Shown: positions 36,320 through 48,318 of the stretch, piece after piece | Numbering within the stretch: position 1 is the first letter of the stretch | How the letters are laid out: every line of letters starts with the position of its first letter | NCBI RefSeq assembly: GCF_003473485.1 | Contig: NC_053042.1 | Coordinates: forward strand, 48,633,762-48,697,761 | Direction: 5' to 3' | DNA: 64,000 bases | Origin: Medicago truncatula | Lineage: Eukaryota > Streptophyta > Magnoliopsida > Fabales > Fabaceae | Notes under the pieces: generated by a model | Told to the model about the DNA's origin: nothing | Database searches by the model: none | What the model saw: only the letters and a program-made list of their open reading frames with translations | Position numbers and translations under genes: made by a program

Positions 36320-36495
36320 TGATAGAATATTATATTTAATAAAATTAATAGAATAGAATATTCGGTCATTATTGGCTATTATTAGTTCCCTGTAAATAGG
36401 CTGTATCATAATTAGTAAGTTGATCAGACGTTACACAACAGTTGTATATATTCTATTTAGATCAATGAGAAAGGCAAGCATTTTGTTATCTTACA
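36320..36495 (+). repeat. Copia 5' LTR
   Basis: 176 bp, TGATAGAATATT...TTATCTTACA. Differs from the 3' LTR at GATCAG/GACCAG and TTTAGA/TTCAGA. Confidence 0.95.
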
Positions 36496-36846
36496 TGGTA
36501 TCACTCCTAACCGATCCCTCTCTCTAAATATATATATATATAAAAAAAAAAAAAAAAAAGAGAGAAAGAAAGAAAAACAGAAGTCGTAGAACTCTGTTCT
36601 CCTTCTTCTCACGCACGCGCAGCGCCGCCGCACCCCTCCCTCTTACCTTGCGCCGCCGCCGCCTCTGTTGCCCTGTAATCCGATCGACCTCCGATCCTTG
36701 ACCAGCAGTGCTCGTGCGTCACTTCCTCCACTTCGACCGTGCCCACCGCGCCGTCGTCGCCCCCTTTCTCAATCTGGTTGTGTTTCACCTCCGATCACCT
36801 CCGTTTCTCTTCTTTCCGTGCTGTTCTACCTTAACCATCACTCATC
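36496..36846 (+). other. Copia leader with primer-binding site
   Basis: PBS TGGTATCA at 36496-36503. An A-rich tract follows at 36541-36590, then a GC-rich stretch (CGCCGCCGC-type) up to the gag start. Confidence 0.75.
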
Positions 36847-39800
36847 ATGTCCGATTCCGACCTCAATGATGACCAGAGCAGCGCCGCCGCTGCCTCTGCC
36901 TCCGCTGCTGCCGCTGCCTCCGCCGCTGTCAATTCGACCATTTTCAAAAATGGCTTTCATCCCGCTCTTGCTGTCTCCAATATTAGGAATCACATTCCTA
37001 TTATTCTTGAGATGGAAAAGGACCAATATGGAACTTGGGCGGAACTCTTCTGCATTCATGCTCGTTCTCATCGAGTATTGCATCACATTGTTCCCTCTGC
37101 AGACAAAACACCGCCACTACCTGCAAACGTCGAATATGAGCAATGGACTACTCTAGATGCCACCGTGCTTCAGTGGATTTATTCCACAATTTCCACTTAC
37201 TTACTGATGACTATTTTGGAACCAAACTCCACTGCGGTAGCCGCATGGAATCGTTTGGCAGACATCTTTCAAGACAATCAAAACGCCCGTGCTGTCACTC
37301 TCGAGCAAGAGTTCTCCAACACCCGCATGGAAGACTTTCCCAACGTCTCTGCATACTGCCAGCGTCTCAAGATGCTCTCTGACCAATTGAGGAATGTCGG
37401 CTCTCCCGTCAACAATCACCGTCTGGTACTCCAACTGATATCTGGACTCCCTGAAGCTTATCGCAGTGTGGCCACCCTGATTCGCCAGAGTAATCCTCTT
37501 CCTGCATTTTATCAGGCTCGCTCCATGCTCACCTTGGAAGAATCTGGCATGGCTAAAATGGCTAACACCGGCTCTCCTGCTGCCTTACACACCACTCAGC
37601 AGCGACCTCCTGAGGACACCTCTCAACGTGGCAACCGTCGTCCCAACAACCACAACAACCGGTCTCGTTCTCGTGGCAATCAGGGTCGCGGAGGGGGGCG
37701 TGGTAACCGTAGCAGACCTCAATCCGGAGCTCCCAACACCTCCCCATCCTGGTCTTCTCCTCCTTGGGCGCAGCAACAACAATACCCTGCCTGGCAATCA
37801 TGGGGTTGGATCCCACCACCATGGGCCATACCTCCGTGTCCGTATCCCACATCTCAGTGGACACACCCTACTGGCCCTACCGCTCCTCCGAGACAGCCGG
37901 GCATCCTAGGACAGCGTCCTCAGGCGTATGCAGCTTCTACTTCATCTCCTACACCAATTGACATTGAGGCAGCTATGCACACCATGTCTCTACATCCTCC
38001 TGATACTCAGTGGTACATGGATACCGGCGCAACATCTCACACGACAACATCACGAGGTAATCTCTCGTCTTATTCTCCTATAAGTCATTTAAATCAGAAA
38101 ATTATTGTTGGCAGTGGCCATGGAATTCCAATTCACGGCACCGGACACACACAACTCACAACCTCTAACCAACCCATTCACTTAAAACATGTCCTTCATG
38201 CCCCGAAAATTATTAAAAATTTAATTTCCGTAAGACAACTCACCACTGACAACAATGTATCTGTTTCTTTTGACCCCTTTGGTTTTACTGTCTCTGATTT
38301 TCAGACGGGGATTCCTCTTCTCAGATGTAATAGTCGTGGCGACCTATATCCAGTCACCCCTCCCAACAATTTTGTCGGTCTCACGTCCAGTCTATGGCAT
38401 GATCGTCTTGGTCATCCTGGCGTGTCTGTTTTAAATTCCCTACACAAGAATAAATTCATATGTTGTGAAACTTCTCATAATTCTGTCATCTGTGACTCGT
38501 GTGTTTTAGGCAAACAAGTTAAATTGCCATTTTTTAATTCTCAAACTGCTACTCTCATGCCTTTTGATATTTTACATAGTGACTTGTGGACTTCTCCTGT
38601 TTTAAGTTCTGCTGGCCATAAATATTATGTTTTATTTTTAGACGACTTCACAAATTTCTTGTGGACTTTTCCTATTAGTAGAAAATCTCAGGTTTTTGAA
38701 ATGTTCAAGTCACTTACTTCTCTTATTCACACTCAATTTTTGCAAAATGTAAAATCCTTCCAATGTGACAATGGCGGTGAATATAATAATGAGCTATTTC
38801 AACAATATTGTATTACTAATGGCCTTATTTTTCGCTTCTCTTGCCCTCACACATCCTCCCAAAATGGAAAAGCGGAACGAAAAATAAGAACCATTAATAA
38901 TATGATTCGCACTATGCTAGCTCACTCTTCTGTTCCCCCACAATTTTGGCATCATGCACTTCACATGGCAACTTATTTGCTAAATATTCTTCCCTGTAAA
39001 ACACTTCAAAATCAATCACCAACACAGCTCCTTTACCACCGTGATCCCAGCTACACACATTTACGAGTCTTTGGTTGTTTGTGTTATCCATTACTCCCAT
39101 CACCTACCATTCATAAATTACAACCCCGTTCTACTCCGTGTGTCTTCTTAGGTTATCCCCTGAATCATAGAGGTTACAAGTGTTTTGATTTGTCTAACAG
39201 AAAGTTAATAATTTCGAGGCATGTTATCTTTGATGAAACTCAATTTCCCTTCACCAAAGTACACTACCCTTCCCCTCACTCCTATGACTTTCTAGACAAT
39301 GACCTACACCCCTACCTCATACAACAGTGGCAAACTCAACATCCACCACCGGATACTCCTAACCAACAACCAGCAACAACCACAATGGCCAAACCAATCG
39401 ACCCAACTCCACTAAATTCACATACTACAATCTCCCCTACCTTAACCTCACCAATTCAACCACATCCTCCACCACCTACCCGCACCATCATCACCCGTAG
39501 CATGAAAGGTATTACTAAACCCCGCACAATGTTTAACTTATCCCTTTCACACTCAAACCACACCATCTCTCCCATACCTAAAAATCACAAACTAGCCTTA
39601 TCGAACCCGAATTGGAAATCCGCAATGCAATCTGAGTTTGATGCACTTATTAGAAATAAGACGTGGGATTTAGTTCCTCGCCCTAGAGATGCTAATCTTA
39701 TTCGATGTATGTGGATTTTTAAACATAAGAAAAATTCTGATGGGTCTTTTGAACGCTATAAGGCTCGCCTTGTTTGTGATGGCAGGTCACAGGTTGCAGG

Positions 39801-41118
39801 TGTGGATTGTGATGAGACTTTCAGCCCGGTGGTAAAACCCGCTACCATTCGAACAGTACTCACCATTGCTCTCTCTCACTCATGGCCCATTCATCAGCTG
39901 GATGTTCAGAATGCTTTTTTTGCATGGTGATCTTCACGAAACTGTCTACATGCATCAACCATTGGGTTTTCGCGACTCTTGTCATCCGGATTACGTTTGT
40001 CGTTTGAAGAAGTCGCTTTATGGTCTCAAGCAAGCGCCTCGAGCATGGTACCAACGCTTTGCTGACTATGTAACTACCATTGGTTTTCGACATAGCACAT
40101 CAGATCATTCTCTCTTCATATACCGACAGCAATCCGACATGGCCTACATTCTGCTGTGGACGACATCATCCTTATTACTTCCACTCATGCCCTTCGCCAA
40201 TCCATTATGTCCCTCTTGGCATCCGAGTTTGCAATGAAGGATTTGGGTCCTCTGAGCTATTTTTTGGGTATTGCCGTCTCTCGTCATCCTGGTGGTCTCT
40301 TTCTCAGTCAAAGCACCTATGCCTCTGAAATCATTGACCGTGCTGGGATGCAATCTTGCAAATCATCTGTCACCCCTGTTGACACTAAACAAAAACTCAG
40401 CACTTCATCAGGCACACCTTATGAAGATCCATCTCTCTATCGTAGTCTTGCAGGAGCTTTACAATACCTCACATTCACTAGACCCGACATCTCTTACGCA
40501 GTTTAGCAAGTTTGTCTTCACATGCATGCACCAAGTACAGAACACATGCTTGCTCTAAAGCGCATTCTTCGTTATGTTCAGGGTACCGTACATTTTGGAC
40601 TACATTTATCACCATCTCCCATCACCAAACTCCTTTCCTACACTGACACCGATCGGGGTGGATGTCCTGACACCCGACGTTCCACTTCTGGATACTGTGT
40701 CTTTCTCGGTGACAACCTCATCGCTTGGTCCTCCAAGAGACAACCCACTCTCTCTCGGTCTAGTGCTGAAGCGGAATATAGAGGTGTTGCTAATGTTGTG
40801 TCTGAGTCATGTTGGCTTCGTAATCTCTTACTGGAGCTCCACTTTCCTATTCCTCAGGCTACTTTGGTGTATTGTGACAATGTTAGTGCCATCTACCTAT
40901 CCGGCAACCCTGTGCAGCATCAACGTACCAAACACATTGAAATGGACATACACTTTGTACGGGAAAAAGTAGCTCGTGGTCAGGCACGCGTCCTCCATGT
41001 TCCATCTCGACATCAGATTGCAGATATCTTCACCAAAGGGCTTCCTCGCATTCTCTTTGATGATTTTCGGACCAGTCTCAGCGTCCGTGAACCTCCCGCT
41101 TCGACTGTGGGGGTCTGA
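36847..41118 (+). pseudogene. Copia gag-pol polyprotein, three lesions
   Basis: Starts [12 protein letters not shown] with an Ala-rich N-terminus, then UBN2-type gag, an Arg/Asn/Gly-rich region, protease ([10 protein letters not shown]), integrase ([11 protein letters not shown] ... [32 protein letters not shown]), RT and RNase H (SSAEAEYRGVA; TKHIEMDIHFVRE). The first frame runs to 39930. Lesions: a frameshift in a T-run near 39915, a second near 40150 that destroys the Tyr of the YVDD catalytic motif, and an in-frame TAG at 40504. The stop at 41116-41118 overlaps the 3' LTR start. No CCHC knuckle was seen. Confidence 0.9.
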
Positions 41119-41291
41119 TAGAATATTATATTTAATAAAATTAATAGAATAGAATATTCGGTCATTATTGGCTATTATTAGTTCCCTGTAAATAGGCTGT
41201 ATCATAATTAGTAAGTTGACCAGACGTTACACAACAGTTGTATATATTCTATTCAGATCAATGAGAAAGGCAAGCATTTTGTTATCTTACA
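41116..41291 (+). repeat. Copia 3' LTR
   Basis: 176 bp, TG...CA, followed by the target duplication AATCC. Confidence 0.95.
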
Positions 41292-41296
41292 AATCC

Positions 41297-41480
41297 AACT
41301 TCATCATGTAATTTATACCAACGCCTCTCATATTACAAAATCAAACCCCTCCATCCTCCTTAGGTTTGCAAATAGTATCCACAAACGTATTGAATGACAT
41401 TTCCTTACATTAGAAGTAGAGTGCAAATTAAAGTTTCTACAAAGCCCCTCCACATCATCACAAATAGATTTAGGATTATT
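41297..41480 (-). pseudogene. LINE reverse transcriptase fragment
   Basis: On the minus strand FVDTICKPKEDGGV followed, after a stop, by MRGVGINYMMK matches the LINE thumb-region pattern (W.TVCKPKEDGGLGV..MR..N..L). It is a short relic abutting the copia insertion. Confidence 0.6.
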
Positions 41481-41921
41481 TGAAGATTACATCGCATAAT
41501 TCGGAAAACTCATAATACAACTTTGAGCTAGAGTGATTTGGTCGGCCATATGAGTTAACTTTCCACCCAAAAATTTTACTCTTGATTGATATAGAGAATC
41601 CGATAATACCAGGGATCGAATCTTGGACTACACATTTGTATCCGCACATAACACAATTGTTAATACTTAGGAGTAAATTCAATCACTCAAATTTTCTGGA
41701 GTACTATTGTCAAAAGAAATTATTCGAGAGAATTGAAGTGTAAGTTTAGAATATCATATTGGTCAGGAATGTGCTATATGAAGAATAGACTCACAAACCT
41801 CGTATTATAACCAACACTGTACATCAGACTACTTTTACAACTCATAAAACACAGAAAAAAGAAAGAAAATACAACCAAAAAATTGAATTAATTTTTTCTT
41901 ATCAAACTTGATATAAAAAAT
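41481..41921. other. Spacer downstream of HIPP gene 2
   Basis: The minus strand contains a B-box-like GATTCGATCCCTGG near 41610, but no A-box or A-tail could be placed, so no SINE is called. The part near 41921 is presumed 3' UTR. Confidence 0.4.
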
Positions 41922-42733
41922 TTAGATGATGACACAGCCATTAGGATCCTCTTCAACGCTTACGGCACGGTAGTATGAATTGTATTGTGGATTCATCTGA
42001 TGATTATAATAGGTAGTAGGTGTACCATAGAGCATGAAAGGATTAATTATCATTGTTGAATCTTTCTTATCATCTTCCTTCTTTTTATCATCTTTTTTAG
42101 GTTCTTCTTTCTTTTCCTCTTTAGCTGGTCCAACTGAAAGTATTTCTGCATGACATAACTTCCTTAACTTAGCCACTACACGTATTGGATCAATATCTCC
42201 TATTAAGGTCATTTTCTTGTCTTTCATGTCTATTGAAACTGATTCAACCCCTGCAACAATATTACAAATACAATCTTAGCATATCATTAAAAAATTTAAT
42301 GAAGTATTGATTCGATAGATTTGGATTGTGTAGTGTGACCGTACACAATCGTCCATATCTAAACTGTCCAATCAGATTTTCAATTTCCAATACACTTTAT
42401 TAATCTAAAATATCGAACTTATAACTCACTATCAATAGAATTTATTTTTTTCATGAATTAAAAAAGCAGAATTTTAGTTAATTCAATACCTGAAAGGCCA
42501 GAGACTGCTTTCATAGCTTTTTGCTTGATTTTGTCTTCATTTATTTCCAACTTTAACACAACTTTCTGTAACAAAAATATCAAGTAGTTGTTAGAACAGA
42601 ACACTTACTTTCCTTCTAACTCTAAAACTAAGATTACCAAAGAACTAGTTGAAAATTCACCAATCATACTTTAGCTATGATGAAGGAGATAAAAAGTGGT
42701 TTTAATGAAGGTAAAGTATTAACTAACCTTCAT
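41922..42733 (-). CDS. HIPP 2, CaaX CVII
   Basis: Exons 42733-42728 (ATG AAG), 42565-42490 and 42250-41922; 411 nt, 136 residues, all GT/AG and in phase. HMA fold: KVVLKLEINEDKIKQKAMKA, GLSG, VESVSIDMKDKKMTLIGD, PIRVVAKLRKLCHAEILSV. The CxxC metal ligands are missing; the loop carries INEDKIKQ. A charged Lys/Glu linker (KEEKKEEPKKDDKKKED) leads to a Pro/Tyr-rich region and CVII, a CaaX box. Predicted to be a prenylated, membrane-associated HMA protein. Closest relatives in the window are the genes at 47176 and 49255. Its biochemical role is unknown; metal binding is doubtful without the cysteines. Confidence 0.92.
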
Positions 42734-42865
42734 ATTGTTATGGAAGCTACTGAGCTGAGGTAGAAGAACTCTTGATGCAAATTGTAATAGAAGGGAAAGA
42801 AAAGTTAAGGAGATAATTTTTGAATTTGAAATTAAGTTATGAAATGAAGATGATAATTTGATGAT

Positions 42866-42874
42866 TATTTATAG
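42866..42874 (-). promoter_or_regulatory. TATA box of HIPP 2
   Basis: CTATAAATA on the minus strand, 133 bp upstream of the ATG. The same box, with similar flanks, precedes HIPP 3 (48260-48268) and HIPP 4 (50291-50299), so it is conserved among paralogs. Confidence 0.65.
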
Positions 42875-42911
42875 TATAAGGTATGGAAGAGTTGATGATA
42901 GAGGTTGGCTG

Positions 42912-42931
42912 GGTCAACCGAAACTAGTCAA
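42912..42931 (-). promoter_or_regulatory. W-box pair upstream of HIPP 2
   Basis: Minus-strand TTGACC (42912-42917) and TTGACT (42926-42931), 38-57 bp upstream of the TATA box. The same pair is in the HIPP 3 promoter. Candidate WRKY sites. Confidence 0.45.
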
Positions 42932-42959
42932 GACAAGTACTGGTGTAGTGTGTGGTCTT

Positions 42960-43439
42960 CTTCGAAGCTAGTAGGAGAAATAAAAGACTTTTTCTAATCT
43001 ATAGTTTGTTTGATTTCCAAATTCCAATATACCGTTCCTTCGTGGAACAACGGAACCTACAAAAATCAAATCAAAAAGTAATGGTTAAGGTGATAAATTT
43101 ATTATTTTAGTTATGGTGGGTTCTATCGTGGACCTACGGTTGATTAGTACTTAAAACTTTAACATACGTCATAGAATTAGAAGTTCACTGTTGTCTTAAT
43201 CTTTTACAGCTGAGGCAATAACTTGATCCATGTTAGATTCAACAAAAGTATAAAAAAAAAAAATCAAAGAGTTGTTGTGGCACACATGTTTGTTTTTTCT
43301 TGTTTTTGTTGTCATCATTCTTATCGTCTTAGTTGTGAGATAAGAAGAAACATGAACCTTATCTTAAAAAAGATGATGTTTGTAGTTGTTGGTGTTTTTA
43401 ACTATTTTCAAATAATTGTTAATGACAAACCATGTATTA
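42960..43439. other. Spacer upstream of HIPP 2
   Basis: No bounded repeat or gene recognised; a short frame at 43223-43450 is Lys/Phe/Val-rich and unlike any family I know. Confidence 0.4.
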
Positions 43440-43810
43440 AAAGTGTTTAATGTAGAATGTTGCATCTACAAGCTCATCATTTGCATCCTTTCTTAGCTTT
43501 GACCGAGTTTCCATTGGAGTAATTGCTGGATTGCAGCTATTCATTTTGAGTCTCTTCAAAATGGCAGCATATTTTTGATGCAATAATACTCCATTTCATG
43601 TTTTTATTTCAAAAAAAAAATTAAATTCCATTCCCGTGAAAAAACAAAGGTTCCCTGAGTCTGACATTTCAAACGCATGCATCATGCTAGCTTTGGACTT
43701 CATTAGTTCATCCTCATTTAAACGTGTGATCAACAAATCATCTACATATAAGTACAGAATAATCTGATTTTGCTTATTTGAACACTTCACATAAACTCCT
43801 TGTTCTGAAT
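43440..43810 (-). pseudogene. Ty1/copia reverse transcriptase fragment
   Basis: Minus-strand frame KQNQIILYLYVDDLLITRLN contains the copia YVDD catalytic motif. MSDSGNLCFFTGMEF follows, matching the L..FLGMEF motif. A poly-T/A stretch near 43609 disrupts the frame; only RT remains. Unrelated in detail to the complete copia element at 36320. Confidence 0.8.
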
Positions 43811-44297
43811 TCTGATATGCGTTTGGTGAATCCCAATTTAATAAGAATCGGAGTTCAAATCTCGACCACCACCTAAAAAGTTGCCACTAAAAAACAATTT
43901 TTCTAGAGAATTTCAGTTTCATTTTTGAATGAAACAATTACCATAAACAATTATCTAATTATTGGTCCACCAAGGACAATTACCAGACACTTCTAGCCGG
44001 TTCTAGGTCCCTTAATAAAGTTAAAATGTCGTTGTATTAAATTCGCCGCCGTACTCAAATAGACTAGAGTATGATGCTTACGCTTGAGATGATGAAACAT
44101 ATTCAACGATATATTAATCATTTGAAACAAAAAAAAATATTAATCATTTGAAACAAAGGACATTACTCAATGCTAGCCGAAGATAAACACTTGTTTATTT
44201 GTTTTTATTAATTAATTAATAATTAAATGTAAAAGTATATTTATAGCTGTAACATATTTTGGTGGTGGTTGAGGTTTGAACCATGAGCTTGTATATA

Positions 44298-44591
44298 CTA
44301 CATTCGTCCATAATTATAATGCCCTTTTGAAAAAATAACGGGAATTAAGATAGTGAATATTTGTATTAAATATGTTTGTAATTACTATTGTTTTTACAAT
44401 TTTATCATTTAAGAAAGAGAGTTGGCTAATGTTTTCAACATTCTATTTATTGCTGATTGAAAAAAAAATGTATAATAAATAGGGGCATGTATGTAAAGAA
44501 ATAATTAATATAGTTGAAAATAGAATAGGGGTCTTATAGAAAGGGACAAAAAATTTTCTCAAAAGGGTCTTATAATTAGCGACGGATGTAG
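44298..44591. mobile_element. Stowaway MITE, family A copy 1
   Basis: 294 bp flanked by TA. Ends CTACATTCGTCCATAATTAT and, reversed, CTACATCCGTCGCTAATTAT. The interior (CAATAGTAATTACAAAC; ATTTATTGCTGATTGAAAAA) matches the copy at 45608-45901 in the opposite orientation. Confidence 0.85.
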
Positions 44592-45145
44592 TATTATAAA
44601 CTATCTCTACCAACTTACCTAATTTTATAAGAACTATCAATTGTAACATCTATTATGATTAAATATTTAGTAAATAAAATTAAAATAAGCTCTTTCTATA
44701 GTGTTTCATATTGTTCTTATTGTTGCGGAGTAGTTTATATTCTAATTGAGTTTAACTATTTTTTTTAACTTAATTATATTATATAAAGGATAAAGTAAAT
44801 AAAATAATTTAAATGACAAGTAAAAATGAAAAAGGAAAAAAAAACCACATCAAAATCATGTTTTGATTTGAATCTATTGTCATAATGTTTAATATGATTT
44901 GATTAGGATTTAAGATTCACCAAAACTTTATTTTTTAAATAAAACTGTTGTTGCTTTTCCTCTCACAATAATGAGTTCAAAATATTCTTGTTAATTACTA
45001 CATTTTATAGATAACAGTAGTAAGTAAAGTATATTATTGTTTGTTTTTCCTTCTCGATCCTTATGAATAATATTTCACATTAATTTTAATGTAAGTGTAT
45101 AACATTATGTGATAGCAGTGGCGGAGCCAAAAAAATAGTTCGGAT
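44592..45145. other. AT-rich spacer between MITE and hAT element
   Basis: Very AT-rich, no ORF or bounded repeat seen. Confidence 0.4.
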
Positions 45146-46445
45146 TAGAGCTGTCAAAACGGGCTAGTCCGAATAGGGCGGCCCGTTAGCCCGAGTAAAA
45201 CTTAGGGTTTGGGCACAAAAATTCTAGCCCGAATTTTTCCAGGGTTTTTTAGCCCGACCCGAAAAAGCCCGCAACCCGTTTGGGCTGGCCCGCTCGGGCT
45301 AAGGGCAGCCCGCAAAAAAAATATAAGTTGGTTCAGTTTTGGTGTGGAGTGAATGAAGGATCAAGTGCAGACCAAGGAATAAGCTTCCAACCAACTTTAA
45401 GTAATGTCTATATTTTTCATTCTGAGTTGAAACCATTATGTGTATTCGATCAAGTGTAGAAATTGAAAGACTTAATGGATTTTTTAAACATCTGCAGTAA
45501 TATTTAGCGAAGAGATCAGTTTTTCACACCTTAATTTCTCTCCCTGCAATTACTTTTAATACGGGTGTATTTGTTATAACATTATAAGCTTTCCAATATA
45601 ATAGATACTCCCTCCGTCCCTAATTATAAGACCCTTTTGAGAATTTTTTTTGTCCCTTTTTATAAGACCCCTTTGTTATTTCCAACTACATTAATTATTT
45701 CTTTACATACATACCCTTATTTATTATACATCTTTTTCTTCAATCAGCAATAAGTAGCATATGGAAAACATAAACTAACTCTCTCTCTTAAGGATAAAAT
45801 TGTAAAAACAATAGTGATTACAAACAACTTTAATACTAATATCCGCTTTCTTAATTCCCGTGATTTTAGCAAAAGGGTCTTATAATTAGGGACGGAGGAA
45901 GTAATAAATTGTTTATATGTTATAACAATTCTTATAAACTTAATACAAATTTGTTTAAATTGTCTATATTTGTTTAACAAATTAAAGCCAAAGGATACAT
46001 TTATTAGAATGATTAGGTATTATTGGTGCTACTACTAATTTTTCACACTCTGTAGGCTACTAAAACACAACCTGCACAAAGCTTACACTGATACCTCTGA
46101 TCTTCAGTAATATCTCTTGTCTTCGTTTAGTTTCTTTACTCACCCGAACATATTGTTATTATAATTATATAAATATTTAATTTCTATATGCTATTATTTT
46201 GTTCACTAATTGTGTTTTTTTTGTTAGCTTGTACAAGTTATGTTGAGATCATTAAAGGATTATTTTTTTTTAAAAAAAAGGTACATGCGGGCTGGCCCGT
46301 TAGCCCGGGAGCCCGTATAAGGCCGGACTCGGGCTCTATGATTCCAGCCTGTATTTAAATAGGGTTTTTTAGTCCGACCCTGAAAAGTCCGCAACCCGCT
46401 CGGCCCGACCCGAAATGGGCCGGATAGCCCATTTTGACAGCTCTA
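45146..46445. mobile_element. Non-autonomous hAT transposon, 1.3 kb
   Basis: Terminal inverted repeats TAGAGCTGTCAAAACGGGC and, reversed, TAGAGCTGTCAAAATGGGC. Flanking 8-bp duplication GTTCGGAT (45138-45145) and GTTCAGAT (46446-46453), one mismatch, as expected for hAT. Both subterminal regions, about 160 bp each, are packed with GCCCG/CGGGC motifs, the likely transposase-binding clusters. No transposase ORF. A Stowaway MITE is nested inside. Confidence 0.85.
45608..45901. mobile_element. Stowaway MITE, family A copy 2 (nested in hAT)
   Basis: 294 bp flanked by TA. Ends CTCCCTCCGTCCCTAATTAT and, reversed, CTTCCTCCGTCCCTAATTAT. Inverted relative to copy 1 at 44298. Confidence 0.9.
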
Positions 46446-46453
46446 GTTCAGAT

Positions 46454-47175
46454 GGATCACTAAAATTAATTATAATATATAAACATAAATTAAAGTTGTA
46501 ATAAAAACATTAAGTAAGAAGTTGAAATGACGAAGTTTGACTAAAAGGTTAGGACGGATACTTAAATAATTATATATTTAACAACTACTATAAATTATGA
46601 AACTTACAACTGTTAACTAAGAGAATTTTCAGTTAACAGAATCCCAACCCTTACATATATATATATAAGAATGCATGTCTCTGTATATATAAAAACGCAT
46701 GGACCAAGTTTCTTATTTTATATAGGCAAAATGTTGGTGGTTATTTTGTTAAGAGAGGTCGAATTTATCAGCACTAAGTATCAAAATTTGGGCATCATTC
46801 ATATTACTTTAGTCCACACTACTTTCAACACTTCCGTGTCCAAAAACTGTTGTTAATAGTAAATTCAACCACTCAATTTTCTCGGGAATTTCTGTAAAAG
46901 AAATAATTCTATAGAATTTTTGTTAGGGGAGAAATAATTCTAGAGAATTGAAATGTAAGTTTAGAGTAACAATTTTTTGAAGGAAAGTTTAGAGTAACAT
47001 ATTAGTCAAGAATGTATTACGTACATAATGAAAATAGCCTCATATTATATAATCAACACGATATACATCAAGCTACTTTTACAGATAATAAAACAAAAAA
47101 CAAAAAAAACAAAACAATAGGCAACTACCATGATTATTTTTCTGATTAATTTTTACCAAAAATAATATAAAAAAT
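46454..47175. other. Spacer downstream of HIPP 3
   Basis: Contains two short duplicated phrases (GAGAATT...AAGTTTAGAGTAACA twice, 46938-46998), similar to sequence downstream of HIPP 2 near 41720-41760. This indicates that the tandem gene duplication unit included 3' flanking DNA. No other gene. Confidence 0.5.
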
Positions 47176-48162
47176 TTAGATGATGACACAGCCATTAGGA
47201 TCCTCTTCAACGCTTACGGCACTGTTGTAATAAGGATTGTACTGTGGTTTCATCCGATGATTATAATAAGCAGGTGCACCATAGAAAATGAAAGGATCAA
47301 TTATCACATTTTCTTTTTTTGTATCTTTCTTATCATCTTCCTTCTTTTTATCATCTTTTTTAGGTTCTTCTTTCTTTTCCTCTTTAGCTGGTCCAACTGA
47401 AAGTATTTCAGCATAACAAATCTTCCTTAGCTTAGCCACTACACGTACTGGATCAATATCTCCTATTAAGGTCATTTTCTTGTCTTTCATGTCTATTGAA
47501 ACTGACTCAACCCCTGCAACAATATTACAAATACAATCTCAATATATCACAAAAATAAGATCAATGAACAATTGATACTACAAATTAGAATTGTGTCCAG
47601 TGTGACTGTACACAGTAAATTACATCTAAACCGTCTAATCAGATTTCAATGCAGATTTAACTTCTTTAGGAGTCTTTGGATTGTGACCGCACACGGCCCA
47701 GACATTGATGCTATATGATCAATGATTTTTTTTTCTTCATGAAACAAAAAAGCAGAATTGCAATCAATTCAATACCTGAAAGGCCAGAGACTGCCTTCAT
47801 AGCCTTTTGCTTGATTCTATCTTCATTTATTTCCAACTTTAACACAACTTTCTGTCATGGAAAAATCAAGTATTTGTTAGCACTGAACACTCACTTTCTT
47901 TCTACTACGATATTATGCAATGAAATTACCAAAAAAGACAAAGCAAAGGTTGAAAAATTGGAATACTAATAATTAAAACAAAAATTTAAAACATATATAG
48001 GTCTTAATTAACTCTCAAATTAAGACTACCAAATAAGTACTTAAAATTCAGCCTTGAAATTTTACATAAGATAAGGAAAATTCATCAAACATACTTTAGC
48101 AATGGTAAAGAAAATAAAAGAGTGATTTAAACTTTTAACCAGGGTAAAGTGCTAACCTTCAT
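47176..48162 (-). CDS. HIPP 3, CaaX CVII
   Basis: Exons 48162-48157 (ATG AAG), 47851-47776 and 47513-47176; 420 nt, 139 residues, in phase. It has the same HMA fold and charged linker as HIPP 2: DMKDKKMTLIGDIDPVRVVA, KLRKICYAEILSVGPAKEE. The first loop again lacks CxxC. A few residues (DTKKENVI) are inserted before the Pro/Tyr tail. It ends NGCVII. The coding sequence, intron positions, TATA box and W-boxes all align with HIPP 2, showing recent tandem duplication. Function is inferred only as prenylated HMA protein. Confidence 0.92.
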
Positions 48163-48259
48163 TGTTATGGAAGCTTTAGAGCTAAGGTAGAAGAACTCTT
48201 GATGCAAACTTTAAGGAGATTGAAGTGGTAATTTGATGAGGAAGAGATTATTTGAGGCT

Positions 48260-48318
48260 TATTTATAGTAAGGTAAGGAAGAGTTGATGATAGAGGAAGG
48301 TCAACCGAAACAAGTCAA
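48260..48318 (-). promoter_or_regulatory. HIPP 3 core promoter: TATA and W-boxes
   Basis: CTATAAATA at 48260-48268 (98 bp upstream of ATG). TTGACC at 48299-48304 and TTGACT at 48313-48318, all read on the minus strand. Same order as in HIPP 2. Confidence 0.55.

Larger units (their letters stand above)
36320..41291 (+). mobile_element. Ty1/copia LTR retrotransposon, structurally complete
   Basis: 4972 bp. LTRs are 176 bp (36320-36495 and 41116-41291), TG...CA, with two transitions between them. AATCC flanks both sides (36315-36319, 41292-41296). The primer-binding site TGGTATCACTCC follows the 5' LTR, consistent with initiator Met-tRNA. A purine-rich GTGGGGGTC precedes the 3' LTR. One gag-pol frame, broken in three places. 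Confidence 0.95.

Noticed and set aside
41476..41682. SINE or small gene near a GATTCGATCCC B-box
   Set aside because: No A-box at the right spacing, no A-tail and no target duplication.
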